Assembly (NCBI GenBank): GCA_034440575.1
Contig: JAOTOL010001546.1
Location: 376,001-440,000, forward strand
Source: Imbricaverruca yamaguchii
Taxonomy: Eukaryota; Arthropoda; Thecostraca; Neoverrucidae
Direction: 5' to 3'
DNA: 64,000 nt
Shown here: piece after piece, positions 48,007 through 60,629 of the stretch
Numbering within the stretch: position 1 is the first letter of the stretch
Layout: every line of letters begins with the position of its first letter
The notes under the pieces: model-generated
Seen by the model: the letters and a program-made list of their open reading frames with translations, nothing else
Told to the model about the DNA's origin: nothing
Database searches by the model: none
Position numbers and translations under genes: made by a program

Positions 48007-48455
48007 TGGACATCGACGGATAATGTGGTGACGTTGACATATACCACGGCTCCGGCGGACATTGGTGGATAATGTGGTGACGTTGGTATGTACCACGGCT
48101 CCGGCGGACATGGCTGGATAATGTGGTGACGTTGGTACGTACCACGGCTCCGGCGAACATTGGTGGATAATGTGGTGACGTTGGTACGTACCACGGCTCC
48201 GGCGGACATTGGTGGATAATGTGGTGACGTTGGTACGTACCTCGGCTCCGGCGGACATTGGTGGATAATGTGGTGACGTTGGTATGTACCACGGCTCCGG
48301 CGGACATTGGTGGATAATGTGGTGACGTTGGTACGTACCACGGCTCCGGCGGACATTGGTGGATAATGTGGTGACGTTGGTACGTACCACGGCTCCGGCG
48401 GACATTGGTGGATAATGTGGTGACGTTGGTACGTACCTCGGCTCCGGCTCTAAAC
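48007..48455. repeat. 49-bp minisatellite, about 9 copies
   Basis: The unit contains ggtggataatgtggtgacgt and acgtaccacggctccggcgg. Near perfect, with acgtacc/atgtacc and cacggc/ctcggc variants. All three minus frames are open. Each unit contributes a tgacgtt half-CRE word. Confidence 0.95.
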
Positions 48456-49595
48456 TTTGGGACAAAAACTTGCGGTGTATTTGTTTGCACTCTGGTATTG
48501 CATCGCTGCCCGTGCTTAGCGCTTCGTCACGTCATCCCACAGCTCTCTGCTTAGTGTGGACGGGGCGTCACCGCAGCCAGCCGCACCACCAGCGACCGCG
48601 GCCGAGACTGCAGGTGAGCCGGTGTGGTGTGTTCGCTCAGATCTGCTGAGCGCTTGGCTGCCGGTCTGCTCCCGCCACCAAGGTCGTGACCTGGTCACGT
48701 GTTGGCCACTGTCGGCGGCCAGACCAGGCGGCGGCTGTGGCGGCGAACCTGGCGCGACAGCGGAGCCTCCGCGGTGGTGTTCGACTCCCACCCGCCACCG
48801 CCTCTTCCAATTTATGGCAGCTGAATCACAACTGTCCAGGGACAGACTGGAGCCAGCAGCTATCACGCTTCAAGAAGAAGTGGCAGGAAAAAATGTTTGC
48901 TAGAGGTGCGACTTGACCCCACACCCAGATTGGCTTGAGGTTAGCCGCACAGTGTTTCGATTATTCGATTCAAGTTGAATGAGCCCTCTCTCAGGCTTGT
49001 TTCATCATTCGCACCGGGAGCAATACGCGCAGCTCGGACATATAAAAAAACGTGTCTGGAACCCACTGGATTGAAATCCAGCGCGCCACCAAGAAAGAGG
49101 AAAATGCCGCTAAATCGATCCACTGCTGTGAAAGATTGGTGAATAATGGGGCTCGTTGGTGGCCTACGTCCTGGAAACTTCAAGGTGGTGCGAGCTCATT
49201 TCCCGGTCACTCCCTTCCTGAGATTCGCCAGTTTCTGAACTCCACCACAATATAAACTTGCACTGCCACAGTACTATCTATGGGAAATTGAGGTGAAATG
49301 TTTGACTACAAAAGCTATCCAATGGGTGTCGAAACGCAGTAATACATATATGCATACACATAAAAACAGACCCCGATGTGCAGGCGGGATTATGTGAGCC
49401 CCAACGAGCCGGTTGGAGGCCGCGCCAGTCGCACGTTCAGGCCCACTAAGCAAACAAATCGCCACCAGAATAGCATCAACAAAGACGTATCGAGTGCCGC
49501 GATCACGTCGCATGCGCAGCGTGCGCCAGCTGACTGCGTGTGACGTCACGCGGCGGGTGTCGCACCACGGGGCGGCCGCGGACTGGGTCGGCCGG
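48456..49595. other. Single-copy spacer, no gene recognised
   Basis: Two overlapping plus frames (48556-48903 and 48686-48916) and one minus frame (48516-48866) occupy a GC-rich block. None is recognised. Confidence 0.35.
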
Positions 49596-50282
49596 CCGAC
49601 CATCACAGGCCGACCATCACAGGCCGACCATCACAGGCGGGACGGCCGACCATCACAGGCGGGACGGCCGACCATCACAGGCCGACCATCACAGGCCGAC
49701 CATCACAGGCGGGACGGCCGACCATCACAGGCGGGACGGCCGACCATCACAGGCCGACCATCACAGGCGGGACGGCCGACCATCACAGGCCGACCATCAC
49801 AGGCCGACCATCACAGGCCGACCATCACAGGCGGGACGGCCGACCATCACAGGCGGGACGGCCGACCATCACAGGCCGACCATCACAGGCGGGACGGCCG
49901 ACCATCACAGGCCGACCATCACAGGCGGGACGGGCGACTATCACAGGCGGGACGGCCGACCATCACAGGCGGGACGGCCGACCATCACAGGCCGACCATC
50001 ACAGGCCGACCATCACAGGCGGGACGGCCGACCATCACAGGCCGACCATCGCAGGCGGGACGGCCGACCATCACAGGCCGACCATCACAGGCCGACCATC
50101 ACAGGCGGGACGGCCGACCATCACAGGCCGACCATCACAGGCCGACCATCACAGGCCGACCATCACAGGCGGGACGGCCGACTATCACAGGCGGGACGGC
50201 CGACCATCACAGGCCGACCATCACAGGCGGGACGGCCGACCATCGCAGGCGGGACGGCCGACCATCACAGGCGGGACGGCCA
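49596..50282. repeat. 14/22-bp composite minisatellite, about 40 units
   Basis: Unit A is cgaccatcacaggc (14 bp). Unit B is A followed by gggacggc (22 bp). A and B alternate in an irregular order over about 690 bp. Rare variants are ccatcgcagg and cgactatcac. Three frames are open on plus; the strings RPTITG and ADHHRRDG are shadows. Confidence 0.95.
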
Positions 50283-50458
50283 CGCGCCTACTCCGCACGC
50301 GGCCAGCCGGCACCAGCCTCGGCCGTGGCCCCGTATAAGGCCGACCGCTTCGCCCACGTTCGTTCGGGCTTCCGGACGGGACGCGAGTTTCCAAACGCCG
50401 CCGGCGCTACCACCGACACTGGCCGGCCGACTGCCGAGGGAGACGCGTCTGCCTGGCG

Positions 50459-50588
50459 GTAACCACGCGACCTGTGGCGGTAACCACGCGACCTGTGCCG
50501 GTAACCACGCGACCTGTGGCGGTAACCACGCGACCTGTGCCGGTAACCACGTGACCTGTGCCGGTAACCACGCGACCTGTGGCGTCAG
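50459..50588. repeat. 21-bp minisatellite, 6 copies
   Basis: Unit ggtaaccacgcgacctgtgc with one extra base. gtggc and gtgcc versions alternate, suggesting a 42-bp two-unit period. Minus-strand ATGRVVTGTGRVVT is a shadow. Confidence 0.94.
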
Positions 50589-51401
50589 TGTCTCGGCTGG
50601 TGTGCCGCACTGATGACCGGTGCACGTGCGGACCCGGACCGTCGGCGGCGTGTCGTCTCAGTCCGGACGTGAGCCCTGTGCTTGTTGAAGGCACGATGGA
50701 CGTGCATGGTGAACACCAGGCTGTCCAGGCTAATTGGAAGCTGCCCGGTGCTGCATGTGTTGTATAATGGTGACTTTGTTGGTTGATTGTGTTTACGGGT
50801 GTATCACGAAGGGCGTGATGACGTGACGCTGCGGCCGGACGCCTCGCTGAAGCGGGCCGACCACCCGCCCCGGGCGCTGTTGAACTTGGATCGCCATCAG
50901 CGCGAACCTGAGCTGAAGGATGAGTGACTGCCGATTTGGGCAGAGTGCGGAGTCGGGTGCAGACGACGCCCGAGCGGCAATCGTGCCGTGAAGGAGGTCA
51001 CCGACGGCGCCGACCCGGCCGCCAGCCCAGCCGGGCCCGCGCCAGGTCGTGCAGGCGAACAGTTGGCGGCAGGCAGGCGGCGGCGCCGGTACCCCGGGAG
51101 GTGCAGCGTTTCTGGGTCGACAGCCGCCGGCCGGCCGGCCACTCGGTGTCGCCACGCCGCCGTCACGGCCGTCACGGTCGTCACGCGCCGGCGACCGTCA
51201 CGGTCGTCGGCGTCCAGCGGCCGTCCCGGCACCTGCCGCCGCCCGGCCGGCCGCCACGTCGGCCGGAAGTGGAGAGGTGCCGCCTCCGCCCCACCCCTCC
51301 CCGCTTTTTGCAGGAGTCCGTTAGGTTTTAGGTGCGGATCTGCATACACCCTCAGGGTTGTTCCTTGTCGTAACGTTTGTTCCAATTTTTGCCGTTTAGC
51401 T
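50589..51401. other. GC-rich single-copy spacer
   Basis: Open frames on both strands between 50793 and 51416 reflect high GC. No recognised domain. ccgtcacggtcgtcacg-type words recur at 51150-51215. Confidence 0.4.
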
Positions 51402-51565
51402 GGGCTGAGGCGCTAAGAGAGGTCTGGCCGGGTTAGTTTGGCTTAGGCGCCAAGAGAGGTCTGGCCGGATCAGGTGGGCCTAGGCACCAAGAGAGATCTG
51501 ACCGGGTCAGTTTGCGCGCCTTTGTTGGGCTGAGGTGCAAAGAGATGTCTGAGCGGGTCAGTTTT
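51402..51565. repeat. About 40-bp repeat, 4 diverged copies
   Basis: Copies contain gaggcgctaagagaggtctg, taggcgccaagagaggtctg, taggcaccaagagagatctg and gaggtgcaaagagatgtctg, each followed by a gggtcagtt-like segment. Confidence 0.85.
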
Positions 51566-53346
51566 GCGCGCGACACCATAGCTGTCAGCAGCCACCAACA
51601 ACTGACTATTTACTCCCAACGAACACTTGGATGCACCGAAAACACATTCAATTCGCACTTCACTTTGTACGGTTAAGTAACGTTTTAATCGAATATTCAT
51701 TCGCAGCGAAATGTATCCTTAAAATGGACTGAGACTGAAATATCCTTCTAGTATTACATGAAACAATAGAAGGATTTTTACCGATTTGTGCGGCCTTCCC
51801 ATTTAGAAGGTGCAGGAACGCTGTACATGTGTGCCTTGTGCTATCCGATAAAATGGCACTACGCCACGCTCATTTTTGCTTCACTATATGTGGTTAGAAA
51901 ATATAAGAGTCACTAGTCATCACTGGCATAGGTGTAAGAACAGGGCGCCAGAGGGTCAGGTCCCCACTTCTTAAGGAAGCTTAGCATTAATGCTATGGCG
52001 ATGCATGGTAAAAATCAAATTCAAAAGAATGTTTGCCCCCGCCCCACACACACACACTTTTTTACACCTTTCTATGCCTCTGGTCAGTACTAGTTCTCGA
52101 TATATCTAGGTTCGGTTGCAGCCAGATTTAGACATCCTGTCCATACGCATACTGTTTCAAACCAGATAGTGTCTTCGAACCGAACAACTATATGCTGTGG
52201 TATCGAAAAAGGTGGCGCCAAACCTGGTGGCAAGACTCATGTGACATACGACCTGGTCGCCTTTGTGGCGTGTAGAGTCCACATTGTGGTCTCATTTTGT
52301 GCATTAGCGGAGAAGCGTTCAAATGAATGACAGCGATATGGAGGTTATTGCTTGAGTTATACACCGGACCTACCATTCCAGTTGCATTGCTTTAAAACAC
52401 TATTCACAAGGGTTGTGCATAAAATATTTATATCCTTCCTCCAATCACCTCCCATCCTCTACCTTTCCCTGGCCTTGTTTATTCCCACAACAAATAGCAC
52501 AAAATTCAGCCAGATTGCACTTTGGAAATATTGTCATCCGGTTTGCATGATCAGGATAGCTTGCAATACCTTGTACAATATGACGCTTAAAGTGGCTGCT
52601 TGACGGCTGATGTCTGCGCGCCCCTCCCCTCTCTCCCCATCAAACCCACCTCCGAGTATTTCCCAGATCTAGTGGGAGGCTGATTCAATAGTTTCGTGTA
52701 ACTCGTCCCTGTTGTGTGTGGCGAGGATTCGTACATGGGGACAGCATGTAATATGAAATATTCATAGCAATGAAAGAAAACTGAAATTACATTAGGCATT
52801 ATCTCCTGCGTCGGGACGTAATCACAAAGCGGAGCAATAAAATATCGCGAAATGTTGTGAAGAAGTCCGAATAGTAGAGGGGCAAGATGCTCAGTGTAAA
52901 AGATGCCGATGGCTTTCACCATGCACGCAGTGAAATATTGCAAGTGCATGTGCAATAACCTTCAAAGGGCAAAACTATGTTTTTAAAACACGTAGTTGCC
53001 TCACACTTGCAGTAATGATTCATTGTTTTGAGTATATATATACATATATCCTTCTTGTTAATATTTCACCTAATGTTAATATAACCCTGATGAGGTGACT
53101 CCAATGTCAACGACTAAACCACTGCCGATGTCACTGCTCGGTCTGCTTGTGAAAGTGCCTCGGTGTCTTTTGTTAGTTCGTTAACGAGCCGTGGCGAGAG
53201 CTGTTTGTGATCGTGCCACTGTCTCCGTTATCACGGCAAGGTGGCCGCAGCTTCGGCACGTCCGGCACTTCATTCATGGCGGCATTCACCCACTCACACT
53301 CACATTCGCCCAGTGATTGCCTACAGACAACACTGGTTGGGCTATA
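51566..53346. other. AT-rich single-copy DNA, no gene recognised
   Basis: Small frames only (up to 122 codons at 52587-52955, minus). No repeats or RNA genes recognised. Confidence 0.45.
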
Positions 53347-53932
53347 GTCCCGTTTCCATGACACTAACAAATCCGGATTGTTTTACCAATCCGGATTTTC
53401 GAAGTCATGGAAAGGCATTCGTCAGCTAACTGGATTCGATTTCCGAATCCGGCTTAAAAAGAAGATTTCCCGAGGAAATCTGTGTTTCCCAGGAGTTGGA
53501 AGCATGTGGTAGCATTCACTTCACGCTCTTTTCCTGCTTCCCCTGTCGTCAGCGGCGGCGAAGTTTTTTTTAAGGTTTTTGGTGAAAGATGACCGGGTTT
53601 ATAAAATAATACAGAGTATAATACATAATATAATAAAATAAAATAAAATAGAACATAATAAATTCTCAAATAACAGCAAGACCTCTTCTTCGGGTCTCTC
53701 ATCCGACGACGCAGCCCACGCCGATGTGACATACGTTTTGGGTATTAAAGGGAAATGTCGCATGTGCGCCGGAACCGTCAGCAAATCCGTGATTTCCAAC
53801 CAATCCGGATTCGGAAATCCTACATGTAATCCTGATTTCCTCGCGAGTGGTCATGGAAACGCTCTTTGTAATCCGGATTCGATTCATTGTGGAAATCCAA
53901 TCCCAATTCAAACCTGACATGGAAACAAGGCT
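53347..53932. mobile_element. MITE-like element with terminal inverted repeats
   Basis: The left end gtcccgtttccatgac pairs with the right end catggaaacaaggc (reverse complement gccttgtttccatg), sharing gtttccatg plus scattered flanking matches. Inside, the word aatccggatt or close variants recurs at both ends (53369-53395 and 53803-53880). The interior holds an A-rich aataaaataaaat tract (53630-53660). There is no transposase, so it would be non-autonomous. Superfamily cannot be set: target-site duplications are unclear. Confidence 0.6.
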
Positions 53933-56900
53933 TATGTCGGCATAGTCAACATGGTCAACATAGACTTTGGCTTGAGTTTCATATGTGGCCCATACAATAT
54001 TACAGGCGATAAACCTGGTAAATCAGCCTTGTCTGGCGCGGTAATCAATCCGGGGTGTACCAATCCGGTGTGTAGCGAATGTTTTTGAGCCTCACCCTTT
54101 CGTCAATATGTCGAAATTTATTCATATTATGACAGTGTTGGAAAAACTGGAGTTTGTTGGTGTCATGCATACCAATACATTTTGTACTCCAGGATTGTGA
54201 CTAGACTAAATGAAATATTTTGTACTCCAGAAGGGAAAACGAAGAACAACGTTGCTTGTTAGAGTGCTACCACTAAAAGTCCATACCTGACAACAACTAG
54301 CAGTTTCCGCGACCCCAGCGCCCCGACCATCCAACGTCACTACACATCCTTGAAAGGCAGTATAAAACATACGACGGAGCATGAGCCGTCGGTGTTGCGC
54401 TAAAATTCGTAAAGAACCTTACTAAAACAGGCTACGCACAACGTCGGCGGTTTATATGTGAAAAACGCTATATTAGTGTCAATAAAGTCAATAATTAATT
54501 CAATATTTATTCAATATTGGTTCAATATTTATCAATATTTTATTTGATATATAATATACTTAGATTAATGAATATCTATTCCATATTACTCTTGGGAAAC
54601 TTGCGCTGGAGCCTAGAGGTGTTCTATAGCCTTGCGCTGGAGTACTCGCCAAGAAGCACCAGAAATCTCTAGTTGGCAAAACCAGGGGTACTTGGTGTAA
54701 TCAGAGTATAAAGTTGAAGCCTGGTTTCGCCAGTAAATGCTTTAAATGCGCAATCGAAGGTAGTTTTGTTAAAGGGACAACTTTTTTTTAGACACAATGA
54801 GCCCGTTCAATGCAAGAAAATCACTTCAGATTTCCTAAAATCCGCCCCGGAGCAAGCAAGTTCTCCGAGGCCATAACACCAAGAAACCAATGTCAGTTGT
54901 GCACTTTTGCATGACTGTCGCATATTTTTTTGTAAATGTGTGCGAAGATAAACATGCGCCTTGAAATATAACCACATTTTGGGTTCATCGGTGTCAGTTA
55001 AGGGTCCGTAATACATGTTCCGAAATTTACTCCGACCCATTCCCTGTTCCCCGCCCCATGAGGAGTTGTACTTCTCGGGCTGAGTTAGCGAATCCGACCA
55101 GCTCTATCTAAGAAGAAAAATAAAACCAACCGTGGGAGGTTTTAAAGATACTCCCGTCTGGCAGCTCTAGATACTCCTAACTCGATCCTTGCTTTAACTA
55201 AACATTCCAGACATGAACTAAACAAGTACATGAAGGAACTTATAATAAGAATAAGAATGGGTTTGAATTCCTTGTCTCAGCTTTTTCATGCAAAATAACC
55301 TTCTTGGTGATGAGAATAAAACTATTTTAGCCGGACTGTTTTAGTATAATTTTCATTAAACCATTATATATTCCGCAACCCATATTTATAGACTTGGTCA
55401 ACATGGATTAAGTATGTTTTTGTTATTATTTTCTCTACCATTGTGCCTGAAGTTGGCTTATAACCTCATCCTTCGCTAATTTAGCAACAGCACAAATTAT
55501 ATATATGGCAGTCGTTCGTTGGCTCTCATATTCCATAGAGCTGTGTGCAGTCTCCACGCAAATCAGAAACATGTTAAAATGTTCTGATGTAAGATTAACT
55601 CTCCTTATTTTGACAGCAGGAATAGTGAAACATATTTCGTTATTAAAATCGATGTGATAATTTTATTTTATGGTCGCTTTTAACTTGTGCATATCAATAT
55701 GCCGGGTATTCTCCCTCTATCTTGTTCCTGAGACCACGTGACTTATGACGAAACTTCCGTTGTAAAACCGGCTCATCGCGACGGGACTCACTGGGGCCAT
55801 GAAACTCATTTGGGGAGCGTTCAAAATCTTGGCTACCAATCCGTCTAAAGACAACTGAAGTTAGCAATAATTCCAATGAATCGCGGGTGAACTCGGCCCA
55901 TTAGTCGTGGGACCAGTCCCTCGGAGAAGTGTTTGTTGAAGGATGATCCCGGTTGTGTGGTCTGCCCAATGTGAGTCAGTGCGAGTCATCCTGATCTCTG
56001 CCAACAGATATGTTATTTGTGCGTTCACATCACATCAAGCCCATTCATCATAAATATTTGTTTGTGAACTCTGGAATTGCTTCACGCACCTACACTCAGG
56101 CAACATCTATCCCATTTCCATATATCATGGGTATATAATATATTTTGGGGAGTACTTGGCTACTGAGGGCATTTCCCACTAGATGCATTCCTCGACACAA
56201 TTGCACATATTCACGACTCAGCTTGCTGACATATTGCTGACTTAGAAGTTAGCTATATGTACATATATAATGCTTACATGGTACATACAGCATGACATTT
56301 TTAATTCCATTAAAGCAATGCCACCTGGTTATGGACAACTAATTTTTTTAGTGCAGCAAAATTTTAGGCATGGCTTAGTTTGGCAAGATGTTCATGCATA
56401 CAAAAATGGTGACATTGGTTTTCAGCTCCACTAAAACAAGGTCAGTTGTCAGTTAGTGCATACCTGTTTTTTTTTGTACTCCAGCCTAAAAAAAAAATTG
56501 TACTCCACTACCAAGAAAAAAATATGAAAATCCTACACTGTATTATGAAGCCCTCCACGCCACCGATGTCCTCTCGTCTGTTGCGACTCTCTTAATGTTA
56601 CCGGCTTCGATCACCACATGCCATTCAGTGGCCATCCCCGGTCTTCGGACCCATGATGATTACTCGCATATCTCTCTCTCTCTCTCTCTCTCCATCGTCG
56701 AGTCGAGCAAGTAGCAATGAAAGGAGCCTGAAATGCAACAGGTATGAACTACAACGGAGTATAAATCAACGTAGGGAAGGAAGCTGATCGGTGACTTGTG
56801 CTCCCCAGGAATGCTTATTAAAAAAATCCGTACGGCTGGGTACATCTCCGGCGTATCATTAGCTGTCGACTGGGTGTTATTTGGATTAGAAGCGTGATGG

Positions 56901-57185
56901 CTTTATGGCCGCCATGACTCGACCACGGCGATAAACATCCCCAAGATACCGAGATCACAAGGTTCTTCCCACAGTTAAACCATTCCAAACGGTGTGTGTT
57001 TGTGTGTTGTTGTGCATCATTAGACTGGCGCCGTGGCGTCTATACGTGCCGGAACGGCACAACAGACACCATCACGAGTGCGCTACAACAAAGTGCGTGC
57101 CGGGCAGAGCCAAAGGCGTCGTCCGGCCACAAGATTCACCGCCAGCGCCAGTCCTTGTCTCTCCATGGCAGAGCGCGGGACTGAC
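53933..57185. other. AT-rich single-copy DNA, possible intron of the left-going gene
   Basis: Contains an attcaatattt-type short repeat (54496-54545), four copies of a ttgtactccag word (54180-54230, 56472-56508) and (TC)n at 56671-56692. The right-most part follows the splice donor at 57185 and may be intron. No further exon was recognised. Confidence 0.4.
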
Positions 57186-58970
57186 CTGATGCTGAGCAGG
57201 CGTGGCGATCACGTCAGCCACGGGGAAGCCGCCGAGCCGCTGCTTGGCCGGCGCCGACGAGATCCGGTAGCTGTGCACGTTAGTGACGCACGTGGTGGAC
57301 GTGCACGTGGTGACGTAGTGCATGCCGGTGATGGTGACGTCGCGCTCGCCGACCAGCAGGTCCACCTTTCCGGCGAGCTCGTCCTTGAGCAGGCCGGCGG
57401 GCGCGATCGGCTCGACGTCGTCGCACTTGTCGGCCGGCAGCGGCGTCGCGTCGCGTCGCGGCCGACGCGGGCGGCGAGCGCGCCGCGCCGGCTTGGCCAC
57501 GCCCAGTCGGCCGACGGGCACCAGCGCCAGCGCGTCCTGGTCGCGGCGCCGCTTCGGCTCGGGCGAGTAGGTGGCCGCCATGATGGCCGCCGCGTTGAGG
57601 CCGGCCATTCGCTTGGGCACCACCATGTCAAGCAGCGAGATGACCGGCGCGTCCGGCTGCTTGCGCTTGGGCTTGCTCTTGGCCGCGTCGCGCTTGGCGG
57701 CCGGCTTGCGGCGTGCCGACGCCGCTTGCGACGAGCTTGCCTGCGCCTGCCGCGGCGGCGGCGGCGCCCGCGACTGACTCTCGTTCTCCAGCATGCACTG
57801 GGTCTTGGCGGACGCGTTTAGACTGGCCTCCCGCCGGCTCGGCTGCGACATGATGATGCGCCGGTTCTCCTCTTGGGTCTTTCGCAGCGCCTCGGCCTTG
57901 CGCTTGGCGAGCCGCTTGGCCATGGCCACCGACACGGTCTTGCTGGCGCTGGCGCCCTGCTTCTTGCGCGCGCCAGCGGCGACGGCGCTGCGCTGAGCGG
58001 CCGCCTTGGCGCTGAGTAGTTCGTCGTCACTGGAGTCGTCGCTGGACGCCATGGCGGCCGCACGAGGCCCGCGTGCCGCGCCGTCGGTTGCGTTGCGCTG
58101 TCGCGGACGCGCCGCGTTCGACTCGCCCACGCGTCTCGCGCCAGACTGCCGCGCGCCGGCGGTGGCGGCCGCGCCGCTTTTGTGGGTCAGCGCGCCGCTC
58201 TCGCCGGCCGCCGTGTGGCGGACTTTTTTGCTCTTGGCGTCCAGTTTGACGGCGGCGCGGTCGGCAGTCTTGACCGGACGCGGCCGGGCGCCGCCGGTCG
58301 CCGGCCGGCCGTGCCGTTTGGCGGCGCGGCCGGCTGTCGGCTGGCGCGGCCCCGCGGCGCCACCTGCCCGGCCACGTGCGCCAGCTGGGACCGACCGGGC
58401 CCGCACGGCAGCCCGCTTGGGACCACCCGGCCGTTTAGCACCGCTGGCGGGGCGCTCCGCCTCGCCGCTGACTGCGGACTCCCGCGACAGGTCCCGCTTG
58501 GCAGGCGACTTCTTCACGGCCGCCTCCTTTGAGACGACGCATTTCTTTTTGACGGCTTTCTCCTTCGCAGAAAGATTCTTTTTGTTGGTTTGTGGTATGG
58601 TTTTCTTGGGGGCGGCACCCGTCGAGGGCGCCGAAGGTACGTCCATGGCGGGGGTGGTGGAGGTCGTGGTGAAAAGGGCGGGACTTTGACTCTCTGTGAA
58701 TTTCTCCTTCCCACCACCACCTGGTTGTTTCTCCTTACCGCCACCACTCGTCTGTTTCTCCTTCGTTCCACTACCCGCCTGCTTTTCCCTCGCGCCAGCA
58801 GTCACTTTGAGCGCCTTCTCTGTCTTGGCGATCTTCCCGCCGAGCGCACTCCTTTTGGCGACCACCTTCTTCGGCTTGCCGACAACATCCCTGACCTTCG
58901 TCGGTTTCGCGGCTGCGGCCTTTTTCGCCGCCGCCTTCTCCTCGCTCGTCGCTTTCGCCTTCACCTTCAT
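57186..58970 (-). CDS. Lysine/alanine/arginine-rich probable nuclear protein, 5' coding exon, at least 595 residues
   Basis: An open frame of 1785 nt runs from an ATG at 58970 (purine at -3) to CAG|GTCAGT at 57186, a good splice donor with phase 0. Without that splice it would run 38 codons more to a stop at 57072. The frame is also open upstream to 59249, but that part is Arg/Ser-rich and UTR-like. Residues 1-60 are Lys/Ala-rich like histone H1 tails; about 61-91 hold three KEKQ-Gly repeats; about 300-317 is acidic (SSDDSSDDE); about 346-375 is a charged helix (AMAKRLAKRKAEALRKTQEE); about 381-397 reads ASLNASAKTQCMLENES; about 443-474 reads VISLLDMVVPKRMAGLNAAA and continues; about 537-570 is a compact neutral segment (VTITGMHYVTTCTSTTCVTN). 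The rest is low complexity with many basic clusters. The SLNA/GLNA motifs recall, from memory, BAHCC1/TNRC18/winged-eye chromatin proteins; this is tentative. No BAH domain is visible, and it would lie in later exons. Confidence 0.7.
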
Positions 58971-60629
58971 GACTCGCTCACTATTGACCACTCGCAGTGC
59001 ACTGCTCACCAACACATGTCGCGCTTCGGGCCGCTCCCAGCCGCTGGTGCGGACGCGCGCGCGGACCCACACGGCCGAGGTCCAACTCCGACTGGCGCCG
59101 CTCGATAAGTCGCCGCGCCGGCCGCCGGTGGCCGCAGTCAGCTGGCTGGACGGCCGCCGCGCCGCGCCGCCACCTGTAAGACGGCTCGCGCGTCGGCACG
59201 CGCCTATGATCCGGGTCGCGGCGTGTCGCCACCGCTGACGCCGGGTCACGTGCAGGCCGCTCGGAGGTCAGCGGTCCAGATCGCAGCGGCTCCTACCTGC
59301 CTCCCGAGAGCAAAGCGAGGCGCATGCACAGTCGACCCTGCGGTAATCCGGCGGTGCCGACAAATTGAGGTGGGGAGCGGTCGACGCGGCACGGGCGATG
59401 GCCTGCGAGGACCGACGGCGGCCCATTTGACCTGACACGACCTGTGCGTGCCCCGGCACGATGCTGACGCGCGTTCACCGCAGCCGGCTGCCACGTCGTG
59501 GACGGTCACAGTGCACGGCTGTTTCCTCAAGAGTCTGCTAATGCACCCGCAATGGCTTCCATCGACCAGGGGCCACCCACGGAGAGCCGGTGGGGCCGGG
59601 CTGGCGGCGGTAGGCAGGAGCCTCGCTCTCGGGCCACCGGGTCGTTGGCATCCCTCCGGGAATGCACCGCCACCGACTGATCGAGTCAGTTGATTAAGCA
59701 AAACAGGTCGCGAAGACAGCTGCCAACGCCGGACTCGGCCACACCGACCGGCATTCTGGCAACCGCGACTCGACCTGCTCGTGCCGCCGTCGGCACTTTC
59801 TCGATTTGCTCGTACGGCCGTCGGGACTTGCTCGATCTGTACGCGCTGCAAGCGAAATAAGTCGTCGACGTCGGTGTGTGTGTCAGCGGCACTGGCGGGT
59901 GATCGAGTAGTACGGCGAATCCCGTGCTTCCTCAGCAAGTGAAGGTGCTGCGGAGCACTGCTTCCACACAGGCGCAGGGGTCTTCACCGAATGAGTTGGT
60001 GTAAACAGCTGCCGACAAGCTTACGTGGGCGGTGATAACTTACCGAGAAACGGCAGCGGTGTCGATGGCGTGCCTTGTTAGGTGTAACCCATTCGATGAA
60101 GTGATTTTCTGTGCCGAGTCACCGCTTTTAGCCAAGCTGGCACCTAGTGATACCGGTGAAAGCCAGTGCCAAGCTTTGTCTGGTTTTTGTTTGTGAGATT
60201 ATATGATTTGTTTTAAAAACAAGCGGTACAATAGTGTCAGTGGATAATTATAGTGAAGCAGACGAAAGTGAATTGTGCACGAATAAATTGCCATTTTCCC
60301 CCACGCTGCAATTGTTCAGTATAATGGTGGCGAGAGGAGTCACTGCCAATGGCACTGGCGTATGAGTGCGACATTATTTTTCCCGTAGTGTCGTCTCGCA
60401 CAAAAAAAAATGTCGAAAACTAATATCTCCCAGCGATGTTTTCGCAGACAGGATCATTATACCTCTCTCTCCGGTCGGCAGTGAAGTTCCTATGTCCACC
60501 GCTCCGGTCACATAGTTACAAAAGTGGAGCCTTGATAACTCAGTGATAACTAAGAGGCCGATGATCGCAGCTATTGAGCCGACACCCATGAAGTCGACAG
60601 ACTCGTCGGTGGCGGCAGCTGCGGAGTGG
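58971..60629. other. Upstream region of the left-going gene
   Basis: The first kilobase is GC-rich and may contain the 5' UTR and promoter. No TATA box is convincing. Frames such as 59246-59938 (minus, 230 codons) are not recognised. A 31-bp direct repeat (ctcgtgccgccgtcggcact / ctcgtacggccgtcgggact) lies at about 59778-59835. Confidence 0.4.

Noticed and set aside
59246..59938. 230-codon minus frame upstream of the nuclear-protein gene
   Set aside because: The region is GC-rich with overlapping frames on both strands and no domains. It is more likely 5' UTR, promoter or intergenic DNA.
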